From Leucobacter zeae (GTDB lineage: Bacteria; Actinomycetota; Actinomycetes; Actinomycetales; Microbacteriaceae), in the NCBI RefSeq assembly GCF_016758175.1, contig NZ_QYAB01000001.1:549256-613255 (forward strand): a DNA stretch of 64,000 nucleotides, read 5' to 3'. The notes under the pieces are model-generated. The model had not been told where the DNA came from and did no database searches. It worked only from the letters and a program-made list of their open reading frames with translations. Positions 1-7,369 of this stretch are shown in pieces. A program made the position numbers and the translations under genes. How positions within the stretch are numbered: the first letter of the stretch is position 1; every line of letters begins with the position of its first letter.

Positions 1-898
1 CCGCGCCGTCGGTGAGAGCGCGGGCGATCGCCGGCTGGAACGGCGCCCCGCCCGAGTAGGTGAGGAACTGCTTGACGGCCATCACCGCATCGACCAGCTC
101 GGCCGGCCCCGAGACCCAGCCGATCTTCCAGCCGGTCAGCGAGAACGACTTCCCCGCGGACGAGATGGTGAGGGTGCGCTCGAACATGCCGGGAAGCGCC
201 GCGATCGGTGTGTGGACGTTGCCGTCGAAGACGAGGTGCTCGTAGACCTCATCGGTGACCACGAGCGCGCCGACGCGGCGCGCGGCGGCGGCCACGGCCG
301 CGAGTTCGGCATCCGTCAGCACGGTGCCGGTCGGGTTGTGCGGGGTGTTCAGCAGGATCACTCGGGTGCGCTCGCCGACCGCGGCGTCGAGCGCCTCCGC
401 ATCGAGTGCGAATCCGCCGTCGTTCGGCGCGAGCGGCACCGTCACGTGCGCGGCGCCCGACATCGCGATCGACGCGGCGTGCGAGTCGTAGAACGGTTCG
501 AGCGTGACCACTTCGTCGCCCGGGCCGACCAGCGCCAGCAGTGTCGCGGCGATCGCCTCGGTGGCGCCCGCCGTCACGAGGACCTCGCGCTCGGGATCCA
601 GCTCGATCCCGTAGTGCCGTCGCTGGTGGTCGGCGATCGCGCCGCGCAGCGCGCGGGATCCGCGCCCCGCCGGGTACTGGTTGATCCCGTCGCGGATCGC
701 CTGGACCGCGAGCTCGCGGACCCACTCGGGCCCGTCGGCGTCCGGGAAGCCCTGCCCGAGGTTCGCCGCGCCGGTCGCAAGCGCCAGCGCGGAGATCTCC
801 GCGAAGACGGTCGGCCGCGCCTCACCTCCGGGAACGGCGAGTCCGCTCGCCTCTGCCACGGTCCGCCATCGGGGTGCTGCGCTGCCGGTCTGCTCCAC
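1..898 (-). CDS. PLP-dependent class I/II aminotransferase (3' end outside window)
   Basis: This gene encodes an aminotransferase that moves an amino group between an amino acid and a 2-oxo acid through pyridoxal phosphate. About 299 residues are visible and the C-terminus lies beyond the left edge. Seen in the translation are NLGQGFPD near residue 45, a Y-x-A-G substrate region (INQYPAGRGS), NTPHNPTG, DEVYEHLVFDG, and the PLP-lysine segment SSAGKSFSLTGWKIGW. This order is typical of fold-type I aminotransferases such as kynurenine/methionine aminotransferases and N-succinyldiaminopimelate aminotransferase; I cannot choose between them. The GTG start at 898 is supported by TAGACT at 905-910 (minus strand), six bases upstream, and an in-frame stop just before it, so the mRNA is probably leaderless. 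It diverges from the gene at 975. Confidence 0.88.
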   Translation of the reverse strand, partial: MEQTGSAAPRWRTVAEASGLAVPGGEARPTVFAEISALALATGAANLGQGFPDADGPEWVRELAVQAIRDGINQYPAGRGSRALRGAIADHQRRHYGIELDPEREVLVTAGATEAIAATLLALVGPGDEVVTLEPFYDSHAASIAMSGAAHVTVPLAPNDGGFALDAEALDAAVGERTRVILLNTPHNPTGTVLTDAELAAVAAAARRVGALVVTDEVYEHLVFDGNVHTPIAALPGMFERTLTISSAGKSFSLTGWKIGWVSGPAELVDAVMAVKQFLTYSGGAPFQPAIARALTDGA

Positions 899-974
899 AC
901 GACCAGTCTAGGTCCGCCGTCGGCGGGTCGCGGGTTCGGGGCGCCTTGCCAGTTGCAGACCGTATTCTCGATGT

Positions 975-1388
975 ATGACGGACCCCTACGCCGACGAGGC
1001 CGAGCGCGCGCACCGCCTCAGCCGGCGTTTCGGGCGGTGGATGGAGCGCTGGCGCGCGATGATCCGCAGGCGGCCCTGGCTGAACACCCTCTACAAGGTG
1101 CTCGTCACCGTGCTCGGCGTGGTCGTGGTGGTCGTCGGCCTGATCCTCGTGCCGCTTCCGGGGCCGGGGTGGCTGATCGTGTTCATCGGGCTCACGATCC
1201 TCGGCACCGAGTACCACTGGGCGCGCCGGCTGCTCGGCTGGCTGCGCCGCACGCTCGCGCGCTTCTGGGAGCGCTGGAATCTGTGGCGGGCGGCGCGCCG
1301 CGAGCGGAAGGCCGCGCAGCGGCGGAACGACGACAGCGGGCCCCGGCCGAAGCCGGGACCCGCCGTCCGTGCCGAGCGGTCTACTTGA
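975..1388 (+). CDS. PGPGW-type small membrane protein (TIGR02611-like)
   Basis: This 137-residue protein has a charged N-terminus, a strongly hydrophobic segment at about residues 38-60 that runs into the motif LPLPGPGW, then a second hydrophobic stretch, and a very basic Arg/Lys-rich tail. The PGPGW motif between two membrane segments defines a small actinobacterial membrane-protein family of unknown function. TATTCT at 963-968 sits six bases before the ATG, which suggests a leaderless transcript. The last 8 bases overlap the convergent gene at 1381, so the two 3' ends are interlocked. No biochemical role is claimed. Confidence 0.8.
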   Translation: MTDPYADEAERAHRLSRRFGRWMERWRAMIRRRPWLNTLYKVLVTVLGVVVVVVGLILVPLPGPGWLIVFIGLTILGTEYHWARRLLGWLRRTLARFWERWNLWRAARRERKAAQRRNDDSGPRPKPGPAVRAERST

Positions 1389-2022
1389 CGAAGGGCACGT
1401 TGAGGATGAAGCCGGGCTGCTGACCGTTCCGGAAGTTCTCGGGGGCCTTCGCCGCGGCGATGATGTGGAACACGAACGCGACGATCTGAGCGATCCAGAT
1501 GATCGGGACCAGGATCAGGTTCGCGTAGGGGATCATGCTCGCGATGATGATCACGATGTAGAGACCCGTGCGCAGCAGCGAGAAGTTGAGGTTGTCGCGG
1601 TGGAAGACGTACGCCTGGCGGTTGCCCTTGTCCTTCTCAATGAAGAAGAAGATGAGCGCGGGTACCCACACGAAGAACACCGACAGCCAGTAGTTCAGCG
1701 TGATGTTGCTCACGGGATCGGCGACCGGCTGCGCGTAGCCCTGCTGCGGAGGCTGGTAGCCGCCGCCGGCGGGCGGCTGCTGGTAGCCCTGCTGCGGCTG
1801 CTGGTACTGCGGCGCCTGCGGGGGCGCCTGCGTGTACTCGGGCGCAGGCGGTGCCGTGGGCGCCTGGGGTGCCGAGTACTGGGGAGCGGGGGCCTGCTCT
1901 GACGGCGCGGCTGGCGCGTCGAAGGCGGGTGCATCGGGGGCCGGAGCGGACGGCGCGGGGGTCTGGGGAGCCGGGGCGTTCGCGGCCTGGTCGTCCTGGC
2001 CTTCCGGGGGCAGCGTGGTCAT
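1381..2022 (-). CDS. DUF4870-type membrane protein with Pro/Ala/Gln-rich N-terminus
   Basis: The protein has 213 residues. Residues 1-115 are low-complexity and rich in Pro, Ala and Gln with repeated YQQP/YQPP-like units. The remainder has three hydrophobic segments and the pattern EKDKGNRQAYVFHRDNLNFSL, which matches the DUF4870 family. In that family the disordered N-terminus is cytoplasmic and the function is unknown. It converges with the PGPGW gene and overlaps it by 8 bases. The AGGAG-like sequence upstream of ATG 2022 (GAAGGAGACC on the minus strand) supports the start. Confidence 0.78.
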   Translation of the reverse strand: MTTLPPEGQDDQAANAPAPQTPAPSAPAPDAPAFDAPAAPSEQAPAPQYSAPQAPTAPPAPEYTQAPPQAPQYQQPQQGYQQPPAGGGYQPPQQGYAQPVADPVSNITLNYWLSVFFVWVPALIFFFIEKDKGNRQAYVFHRDNLNFSLLRTGLYIVIIIASMIPYANLILVPIIWIAQIVAFVFHIIAAAKAPENFRNGQQPGFILNVPFVK

Positions 2023-2195
2023 GTCGGTCTCCTTCGGGATGAGCGATGTGCCTAAGACGTTACCGCAGCACGCGGGCCTGCGATAGGCGCGGGATCGGTG
2101 CGGCGCATGCGCGCGGGCCGGGCCGCGCGCGCGACGATGCGGGAGCTGGGCGAAGCCTACGAATCGCCTCTGCGGCGGTGCGGGCTCTGCGCCGC

Positions 2196-2909
2196 CTAGA
2201 AGACGTCGGGGCTGGGCGCCGAGGTGTGCAGGATGGACACGTCAGCGTGGCGGTCGAAACGGTAGCCCGTGCCGCGCACGGTGCGCACGATGTCCTGGTA
2301 CTGGGCCAGCTTCACGCGGAGGCGCCGGATGTGCACGTCGATGGTGCGCTCGCTCGGCACCTCCTCGTCGACCGCGTCGGCCCACAGCGCCGTGATGAGC
2401 TCTTCGCGACTGATGGTGCGGCCCTCGCGCAGCACGAGGTACTGCAGCAGTTCGAACTCGCGGAAGGTGAGCGCCGCGGCGACGTTGTCGAGCAGCACCC
2501 GCTTGCGCGAGAGGTCGAGGATCACGCCGCTCGCGACCCGGTCCTCGGAGTCCGCTTCCTGCTGGCGCTGACGGGCATGGGCCGCCGGATCGCCGAGCGC
2601 GAGGCGCACGACGTCGACGTCGCGGCCCCCCGTGTGCTGCGGAGCCAGTGCGACCGCCGCGTAGGTCTCGGCCGCCGGAGCGAGCTGCGCGACGAGCTGC
2701 TTGATCTGGGTCACGATCTGCCCGAGCTTCGGGTCGCCGTCGGCGATCTTCTCGTCAGCGAGGCCCACGTAGAGGGCGAAGCCGCGGACCTCGGTGCCCT
2801 CGGGCACGTTCCGCTCGGGAGCCGGAGCCGACGGGAGCGCGGTTGCGAGGTCGGGCCGAGCGGAACGGAGGGTCTGGGCGGTCTGCGAGAGCTGGGCGGT
2901 GGCGTTCAT
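2196..2909 (-). CDS. Orphan winged-helix transcriptional regulator (OmpR/PhoB-type DNA-binding domain)
   Basis: Residues 125-222 form a clear OmpR/PhoB-type winged helix: LTFREFELLQYLVLREGRT, then ERTIDVHIRRLRVKL, ending TVRGTGYRFD. Unlike a response regulator, the N-terminal 120 residues show no receiver domain and no phosphoacceptor Asp context; instead there is a short alpha/beta segment (VRGFALYVGLADEKI...). No histidine kinase is adjacent. The protein is therefore probably an atypical regulator that senses something other than phosphorylation. The upstream 440 bases hold a good promoter, a leaderless small ORF and a repeat, all annotated separately. Target genes are unknown. Confidence 0.8.
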   Translation of the reverse strand: MNATAQLSQTAQTLRSARPDLATALPSAPAPERNVPEGTEVRGFALYVGLADEKIADGDPKLGQIVTQIKQLVAQLAPAAETYAAVALAPQHTGGRDVDVVRLALGDPAAHARQRQQEADSEDRVASGVILDLSRKRVLLDNVAAALTFREFELLQYLVLREGRTISREELITALWADAVDEEVPSERTIDVHIRRLRVKLAQYQDIVRTVRGTGYRFDRHADVSILHTSAPSPDVF

Positions 2910-3112
2910 GATGATGTCCTTCGGCTGTCGATGCGCGCACGGCGGCGTCGCCGTGGCGGGTCGGCCCGCGATGCCGGGCCTGCGGTGTAGTGCGGTGCGA
3001 GCGGCGCGGGATCGGCCCGGTGCTCACGGGAGCGGTCCGCAGAGCGCGGATCGCCGAGATGCCGGCCCCGATCTGCGGGGTGCGGCTGAAGCGAACGAGA
3101 TTCAGAAGTCGT

Positions 3113-3217
3113 TCACATGCACATTCGACAGCGCATGTCACCTCGACCGGCCATCATCATGCCGGTCTGCCCAATGTTCACCTCGAAGGCGGACTGGGGA
3201 CGAATGGTGTCATGCAT
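3113..3217 (-). CDS. Possible 34-residue leaderless leader peptide, Met/Cys-rich end
   Basis: A small ORF starts with ATG at 3217, exactly seven bases after the -10 hexamer TTAACT (3230-3225, minus strand), so transcription would begin at the start codon. The peptide has 34 residues, contains GMMMAGRGD, and ends RCRMCM before the stop. It lies about 200 bases upstream of the winged-helix regulator on the same strand. Cys-containing uORFs acting as attenuators are known in actinobacteria, but I do not recognise this peptide as a known family. It is supported by position and promoter only. Confidence 0.4.
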   Translation of the reverse strand: MHDTIRPQSAFEVNIGQTGMMMAGRGDMRCRMCM

Positions 3218-3224
3218 AAGTGAC

Positions 3225-3254
3225 AGTTAAGCAAAGCATTGCTCGGCGTGTCAA
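3225..3254 (-). promoter_or_regulatory. Near-consensus SigA promoter for the smORF and winged-helix regulator
   Basis: On the minus strand TTGACA (3254-3249) is followed by an 18-base spacer and TTAACT (3230-3225). It is one of the best -35/-10 pairs in the window. It would produce a transcript with a 5' region of about 300 nt ahead of the regulator at 2909, starting at the ATG of the small ORF at 3217. Confidence 0.6.
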
Positions 3255-3258
3255 GGCC

Positions 3259-3345
3259 GGATCCTGCGACTCGCTCCGCTCGCGCAGGAAGACGGGGGCT
3301 CCGCTCGCGCAGCATGACGGGGGCTCCGCTCGCGCAGAGCCGCTG
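3259..3345. repeat. Intergenic palindromic repeat (GGATCCTGCGACTCGC family), with partial iterations
   Basis: The unit at 3259-3298 begins GGATCCTGCGACTCGC and closes with CTCGCGCAGGA, so it can fold on its CCTGCG/CGCAGG arms. Two shortened iterations (GGGGGCTCCGCTCGCGCAG) follow up to 3345. A nearly identical unit and an inverted copy lie at 36440-36519. It sits between the 3' end of upp and the promoter at 3254, so it may also act as a terminator for upp. No coding capacity is evident. Confidence 0.65.
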
Positions 3346-3349
3346 CGGG

Positions 3350-3988
3350 CTACTCTCCGACGGTGCCGTAGAGCCGGTCGCCGGCGTCCCCGAGACCCGG
3401 CACGATGAACGCGTGCTCGTCGAGTCCGTGGTCGAGCGCGCCCAGGACGAGGGTGACGTTGCGGTCGCCGACGGCCTCGCGGATCGCCTTGACGCCCTCG
3501 GGGGTACCGAGCACGCAGATGGCGGTCACGTCGTCGGCGCCGCGTGCGAACAGGAACTCGATGGCGGCGGCGAGCGATCCGCCCGTCGCGAGCATGGGGT
3601 CGAGCACGAAGCACTGCCGGCCCTCGAGGCGGTCGGGCAGCCGCTCGGCGTAGGTCGTCGGCTGGAGGGTCTCCTCGTCGCGAGCCATGCCGAGGAACCC
3701 GACCTCGGCGGTCGGGACGAGCTTGACCATGCCGTCGAGCATGCCGAGGCCGGCGCGGAGGATCGGCACGATGAGCGGGAGCGGCTCGCTGAGGCGCACG
3801 CCCGTGGTCGTGGCGACGGGCGTCTCGATCTCGTGCGGCTCGACCCGGACCTCGCGGGTCGCCTCGTAGGCGAGCAGCGTCATGAGCTCCTCGATGAGGA
3901 GGCGGAACGTCGGCTGCGGCGTCTTCGCGTTGCGGAGCACGGTCAGCTTGTGGGTGATGAGCGGATGGTCCGCGACGAAGACTCGCAT
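3350..3988 (-). CDS. upp: Uracil phosphoribosyltransferase
   Basis: The enzyme makes UMP from uracil and PRPP in pyrimidine salvage. The 212-residue length is normal. Family hallmarks seen are the N-terminal [25 protein letters not shown], and the PRPP-binding loop [16 protein letters not shown], with the C-terminal [12 protein letters not shown] that binds uracil. The ATG start at 3988 is placed seven bases after TAGAAT (4001-3996, minus strand), so it is probably leaderless. That -10 box overlaps the -10 of the divergent tadA. The repeat at 3259-3345 follows its stop codon. Confidence 0.96.
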   Translation of the reverse strand: MRVFVADHPLITHKLTVLRNAKTPQPTFRLLIEELMTLLAYEATREVRVEPHEIETPVATTTGVRLSEPLPLIVPILRAGLGMLDGMVKLVPTAEVGFLGMARDEETLQPTTYAERLPDRLEGRQCFVLDPMLATGGSLAAAIEFLFARGADDVTAICVLGTPEGVKAIREAVGDRNVTLVLGALDHGLDEHAFIVPGLGDAGDRLYGTVGE

Positions 3989-3994
3989 GCGAAC

Positions 3995-4001
3995 TATTCT
4001 A
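3995..4001. promoter_or_regulatory. Overlapping divergent -10 boxes shared by upp and tadA
   Basis: The heptamer TATTCTA reads TATTCT (3995-4000) on the plus strand, six bases before the tadA GTG at 4007. It reads TAGAAT (4001-3996) on the minus strand, seven bases before the upp ATG at 3988. The whole intergenic space is 18 bases, so both transcripts would be leaderless and start from overlapping -10 elements. Confidence 0.55.
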
Positions 4002-4006
4002 TTGCC

Positions 4007-4483
4007 GTGCCCACGATCATTCCGCCATCATCCGAGGAGCTCTCGGCGATGCGGAGCGCGCTGGATCTCGCGCGCCGCGCCGCGGACGCAGGCGAGATCC
4101 CCGTGGGCGCGATCCTGCTCGACGCCGACGGCGCGGTCCTGGGGTCGGGGAGCAACGCCCGCGAGGCGGATCCGGATCCGACCGCGCACGCCGAGGTGCT
4201 CGCGATCCGCGAGGCGGCGCGCGCGCGGGGCGATCGGATCCTGGCGGGGTGCACGCTCGTCGTGACCCTCGAACCGTGCGTCATGTGCGCGGGGACGATC
4301 CTCGCCGCCCGGATCCCGCGCGTGGTCTTCGGCGCGTGGGACGAGAAGGCCGGGGCCGTCGGCAGCGCGTACGACCTGCTCCGCGACGGGCGCCTTCCGC
4401 ACCCCGTTCCCGCCGTCGTCTCCGGCGTGCTCGCGGACGAGTGCGCGGCGGTGCTGCGCGAGTTCTTCGCGGAACGGCGCTGA
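4007..4483 (+). CDS. tadA: tRNA adenosine(34) deaminase / nucleoside deaminase TadA
   Basis: This zinc deaminase converts A34 to inosine in tRNA-Arg(ACG). The 158-residue protein carries the catalytic zinc motif HAE at residues 61-63, with PCVMCAG (Cys91 and Cys94), and [12 protein letters not shown] after it, which is typical of TadA rather than free cytosine deaminases. The GTG at 4007 follows TATTCT by six bases (leaderless). An alternative ATG at 4049 has GAGGAG nine bases upstream and would remove 14 residues, so the exact start is open. It diverges from upp across 18 bases. Confidence 0.9.
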   Translation: MPTIIPPSSEELSAMRSALDLARRAADAGEIPVGAILLDADGAVLGSGSNAREADPDPTAHAEVLAIREAARARGDRILAGCTLVVTLEPCVMCAGTILAARIPRVVFGAWDEKAGAVGSAYDLLRDGRLPHPVPAVVSGVLADECAAVLREFFAERR

Positions 4484-4553
4484 GCACCCGAGCGGAGTCT
4501 CGGCGCCGCGCGAGCAGAGCAGCGGCGCGACGGCGACCGCCGCGCCGCCGAGG

Positions 4554-5624
4554 TCAGGAGCGGGCCGCGACCGTGACCGGTTCCTGCGCGAAGGACACGC
4601 GGACGGCGTCGCCCGGAGCGTAGGACTCCTCGGCGACGTGCTGCGCCGCGACGGTGCTGCCGTCGCCGAACTGCACGACCGTGCGGCGGATCGACCCGAG
4701 GAAGCCGCTCGAGACGACCGTCGCGGCGATCCCGGCCGCGGAACCCGCCTCCGGCTCGATTCGCACGTGCTCCGGGCGGAGGTACGCGGTGACCGCGGAG
4801 GTTCCGGGCGCGGGAGCGTCGAGCACCGGCACGGCGGCGCCGTGGATCACCACAGTGGCGCCCTCCAGAACCCCGTCCACGCGGTTCGACAGCCCGACGA
4901 AGTCGGCCACGAACGGCGACGCCGGGCGCCGGTACAGTTCCTCGGGGGAACCGAGCTGCGCGATCCGGCCGCCCTCCATGACGGCGACGCGGTCCGAGAT
5001 CGCGAGCGCCTCCTCCTGGTCGTGCGTGACGAAGACCGTCGTGATGCCGAGCTCGGTCTGGATCGCGCGGATCTGCTCGCGCAGGCGCACCCGCACCTTC
5101 GCGTCGAGCGCCGAGAGCGGCTCGTCGAGCAGCAGCGCGCGCGGCCGGGTGACGAGCGCCCGGGCGAGGGCGACGCGCTGCTGCTGGCCGCCCGAGAGCT
5201 CGTGCGGGTAGCGCTCCGCCAGATGCTCCAGCCCGACGATCTCGAGCATCTCGTCGATGCGCCGCTTCCGCTCGCCCCGCGCGATGCGGCGCATCTCCAG
5301 ACCGAACTCGACGTTGCGGTGCACGGTCAGGTGAGGGAAGAGCGAGTACTGCTGGAAGACCATCCCGATGTCGCGCCGGTTCACGGGCACGTCGGTCACG
5401 TCCTCGCCGCCGATCACGATGCGCCCGCCCGAGACGGACTCGAGCCCGGCGATGCAGCGCAGCGCGGTCGTCTTGCCGCACCCCGACGGGCCGAGCAGGC
5501 AGATGAGCTCGCCCGGGGCGAGCTCGAGGTCGACGCCGTGCAGCACCGTCGTGGAGCCGTAGGCCTTGGTCACCCCCTCGAGACGGACCGGGGAGCCGAG
5601 CGTCTGCGGCGCGTCAGTGGTCAT
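4554..5624 (-). CDS. ABC transporter ATP-binding protein (PotA/FbpC-like)
   Basis: This is the ATPase of an importer with the downstream-adjacent permeases. The 356-residue protein has Walker A GPSGCGKTT (residues 45-53), signature LSGGQQQR (143-150), Walker B LLLDEP (164-169) and switch THDQEEAL, followed by a TOBE-like C-terminal domain (from about 275). This architecture and length fit the polyamine/iron/2-aminoethylphosphonate class. It is the last gene of a four-gene operon transcribed leftwards (7370-8533 first) and its start overlaps the preceding permease stop by 4 bases. The substrate cannot be told from this subunit. Confidence 0.9.
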   Translation of the reverse strand: MTTDAPQTLGSPVRLEGVTKAYGSTTVLHGVDLELAPGELICLLGPSGCGKTTALRCIAGLESVSGGRIVIGGEDVTDVPVNRRDIGMVFQQYSLFPHLTVHRNVEFGLEMRRIARGERKRRIDEMLEIVGLEHLAERYPHELSGGQQQRVALARALVTRPRALLLDEPLSALDAKVRVRLREQIRAIQTELGITTVFVTHDQEEALAISDRVAVMEGGRIAQLGSPEELYRRPASPFVADFVGLSNRVDGVLEGATVVIHGAAVPVLDAPAPGTSAVTAYLRPEHVRIEPEAGSAAGIAATVVSSGFLGSIRRTVVQFGDGSTVAAQHVAEESYAPGDAVRVSFAQEPVTVAARS

Positions 5625-6475
5625 ACGGGGAGTTCCTTCCGGGACGGGGCCTGCGCGGCGGCGCGTGCGCCGCGGCGGGTGCGGCGACGGGGAGCGGCGC
5701 CGGTCAGGCTGACGAGGAGCAGGACGACGAATGCGCCGACGAGCGAGAGCAGCGACACGATGACCGCGACGAAGGGGTCCGACTTCGACAGCTGCAGCAG
5801 CGCGGTCTGCAGCGTGGTCCGGTTGAGGAGCGACGAGACGGTGAACTCGCCGAGCACGATCGCGATCGTGAGCAGCGACGCGGCGAGCAGCCCGCGACGC
5901 ACACCGGGGGCGATCACGCGCACGAGCACCGTGCCCCAGCCCGCCCCGAGGGAGCGGGCGGCCTCGGCGCGCACGCGGGCGTCCATGCCGTGCAGGTCGG
6001 CGACGATGGCCCGGTAGGCGAACGGCAGCACGAGCACGCCGTAGGCGAACGCGAGCGTCCAGACGCCCGAGCCGACGGCCTGTCCGATCCCGCGATAGAT
6101 GGGCGCGAAGCCGACGACGAGCACGATGGCGGGGATCGCGATCGGCAGCACGGTCAGCAGGTCGAGCGCGCGCTGGAGCTTCGGGAAGCGCAGGTGCACG
6201 AGCACGATCGTCGGGAAGAACAGCGCGAGCACGATCGCGAGCGTCACGGCGGCGAGGATCGCGGAGTTCGTGAGACCCTGGAACAGCACCCGGTAGCCGC
6301 GAGCCTGCTCGGGATCGACGAGCGCGGTCCAGTGCGACAGTCCGTATCCGCCGCTCGACTCGCGCAGCGTGAACTCCAGCATCGCGGCGAGCGGGATGAG
6401 GAAGATCAGGCCGATGACGGTGATGATCGCGTACGCGGCCGGGCGGGACGCGCGGCCAGGGACCCGGGCGCTCAT
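5621..6475 (-). CDS. ABC transporter permease (PotC-like)
   Basis: This 284-residue inner-membrane subunit has about six predicted membrane segments and the permease loop EAARSLGAGWGTVLVRVIAPGV, which contacts the ATPase (EAA motif). The start ATG at 6475 overlaps the preceding permease stop by 4 bases, and its own stop overlaps the ATPase start by 4 bases, so translation of the three genes is probably coupled. The C-terminal 25 residues are unusually Arg-rich. By position and family it is the second permease of a PotB/PotC-type pair. Confidence 0.88.
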   Translation of the reverse strand: MSARVPGRASRPAAYAIITVIGLIFLIPLAAMLEFTLRESSGGYGLSHWTALVDPEQARGYRVLFQGLTNSAILAAVTLAIVLALFFPTIVLVHLRFPKLQRALDLLTVLPIAIPAIVLVVGFAPIYRGIGQAVGSGVWTLAFAYGVLVLPFAYRAIVADLHGMDARVRAEAARSLGAGWGTVLVRVIAPGVRRGLLAASLLTIAIVLGEFTVSSLLNRTTLQTALLQLSKSDPFVAVIVSLLSLVGAFVVLLLVSLTGAAPRRRTRRGARAAAQAPSRKELPV

Positions 6476-7317
6476 CGCTGCCACCGCGCGGCGCGCGCCA
6501 TGAGGCGGCCGTAGACGAGCATCACGAGAGTCATGACGACGATCATGCCGAGCGCGAGCACGCCGGCCGAGGAGGCGTTCGACCCGCCGGTCTCGCCGAT
6601 GAGCGCGGCTCGGATCTCGAGCGGCACGATCTGGGACCCCTGGCTGATGAGCGCCGCGGCGGTCGCGTACGAGGAGAACGCGTTCGCGAACAGCAGCAGC
6701 AGGGACCCGAGGAAGGCGGGGGCGAGCACCGGCAGCCCGACCCGGAACCAGTAGGCCGCGTTCGAGCCGCCGAGCGTCGCGACGGCCTCGGCCCATCCGG
6801 GCTTGAGCGCCGTGACGGCCGGGAGGAACGTGATGACCATGAGCGGCACCTGGAAGTAGAGGTAGGGCAGCACGAGTCCCGGAAGCTCGTAGAGCCACAC
6901 GCCCGATGCGAAGATGTCGACGTCGAAGCGGTCGCGGAGCACGACGGTGATGACGCCCTGGATGCCGATTGTCGCGATGAAGGCGAACGCGAGCATGACT
7001 CCGCCGAACTGCGCGAGCACCGAGCTCGCGGCGTCGACGACACGGCGGATCGGGGCGCGTTCGGGCAGCGAGGCGAGCGCCCAGCAGAGGATCGCGCCGA
7101 CGAGCGCACCGACCACGGCGGTGAGCGCGCTCACCCAGACGCTCGCGCCGAAGGCCTGCACCGTGTCGGGAGCGGTGAGCACGGACAGGTTCGCGAGCGT
7201 GAACCCGCCGTCGCCGGTGAAGCCGCTCGCGACCGCGAGCACCGTCGGCACCGCGAGGAACACGAGGACGTAGAGGGCGAAGGGCGTGAGGCCGAGCGCG
7301 GGAAGAATGCGTTTCAT
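6472..7317 (-). CDS. ABC transporter permease (PotB-like)
   Basis: The 281-residue membrane protein starts MKRILPALGLTPFALYVLVF and has about six hydrophobic segments and an EAA-like loop EAVATLGGSNAAYWFRVGLPVLAP. It pairs with the permease at 5621 to form the membrane channel. It lies 52 bases after the substrate-binding protein gene, from which it is separated by a strong hairpin (7331-7362). That hairpin may lower its expression relative to the binding protein. Confidence 0.88.
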   Translation of the reverse strand: MKRILPALGLTPFALYVLVFLAVPTVLAVASGFTGDGGFTLANLSVLTAPDTVQAFGASVWVSALTAVVGALVGAILCWALASLPERAPIRRVVDAASSVLAQFGGVMLAFAFIATIGIQGVITVVLRDRFDVDIFASGVWLYELPGLVLPYLYFQVPLMVITFLPAVTALKPGWAEAVATLGGSNAAYWFRVGLPVLAPAFLGSLLLLFANAFSSYATAAALISQGSQIVPLEIRAALIGETGGSNASSAGVLALGMIVVMTLVMLVYGRLMARAARWQR

Positions 7318-7330
7318 GAGATGCGCCTGC

Positions 7331-7362
7331 GGGTGTGCGGGATCCGGGGATCCCGCACACCC
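7331..7362. terminator. Intra-operon hairpin between binding protein and permease
   Basis: The arms GGGTGTGCGGGATC (7331-7344) and its exact complement (7349-7362) enclose a four-base loop. There is no U-tract on either strand. In ABC operons a hairpin here commonly stabilises the binding-protein mRNA and attenuates the downstream permease genes, which is the role I infer. Confidence 0.6.
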
Positions 7363-7369
7363 CGGGGTG

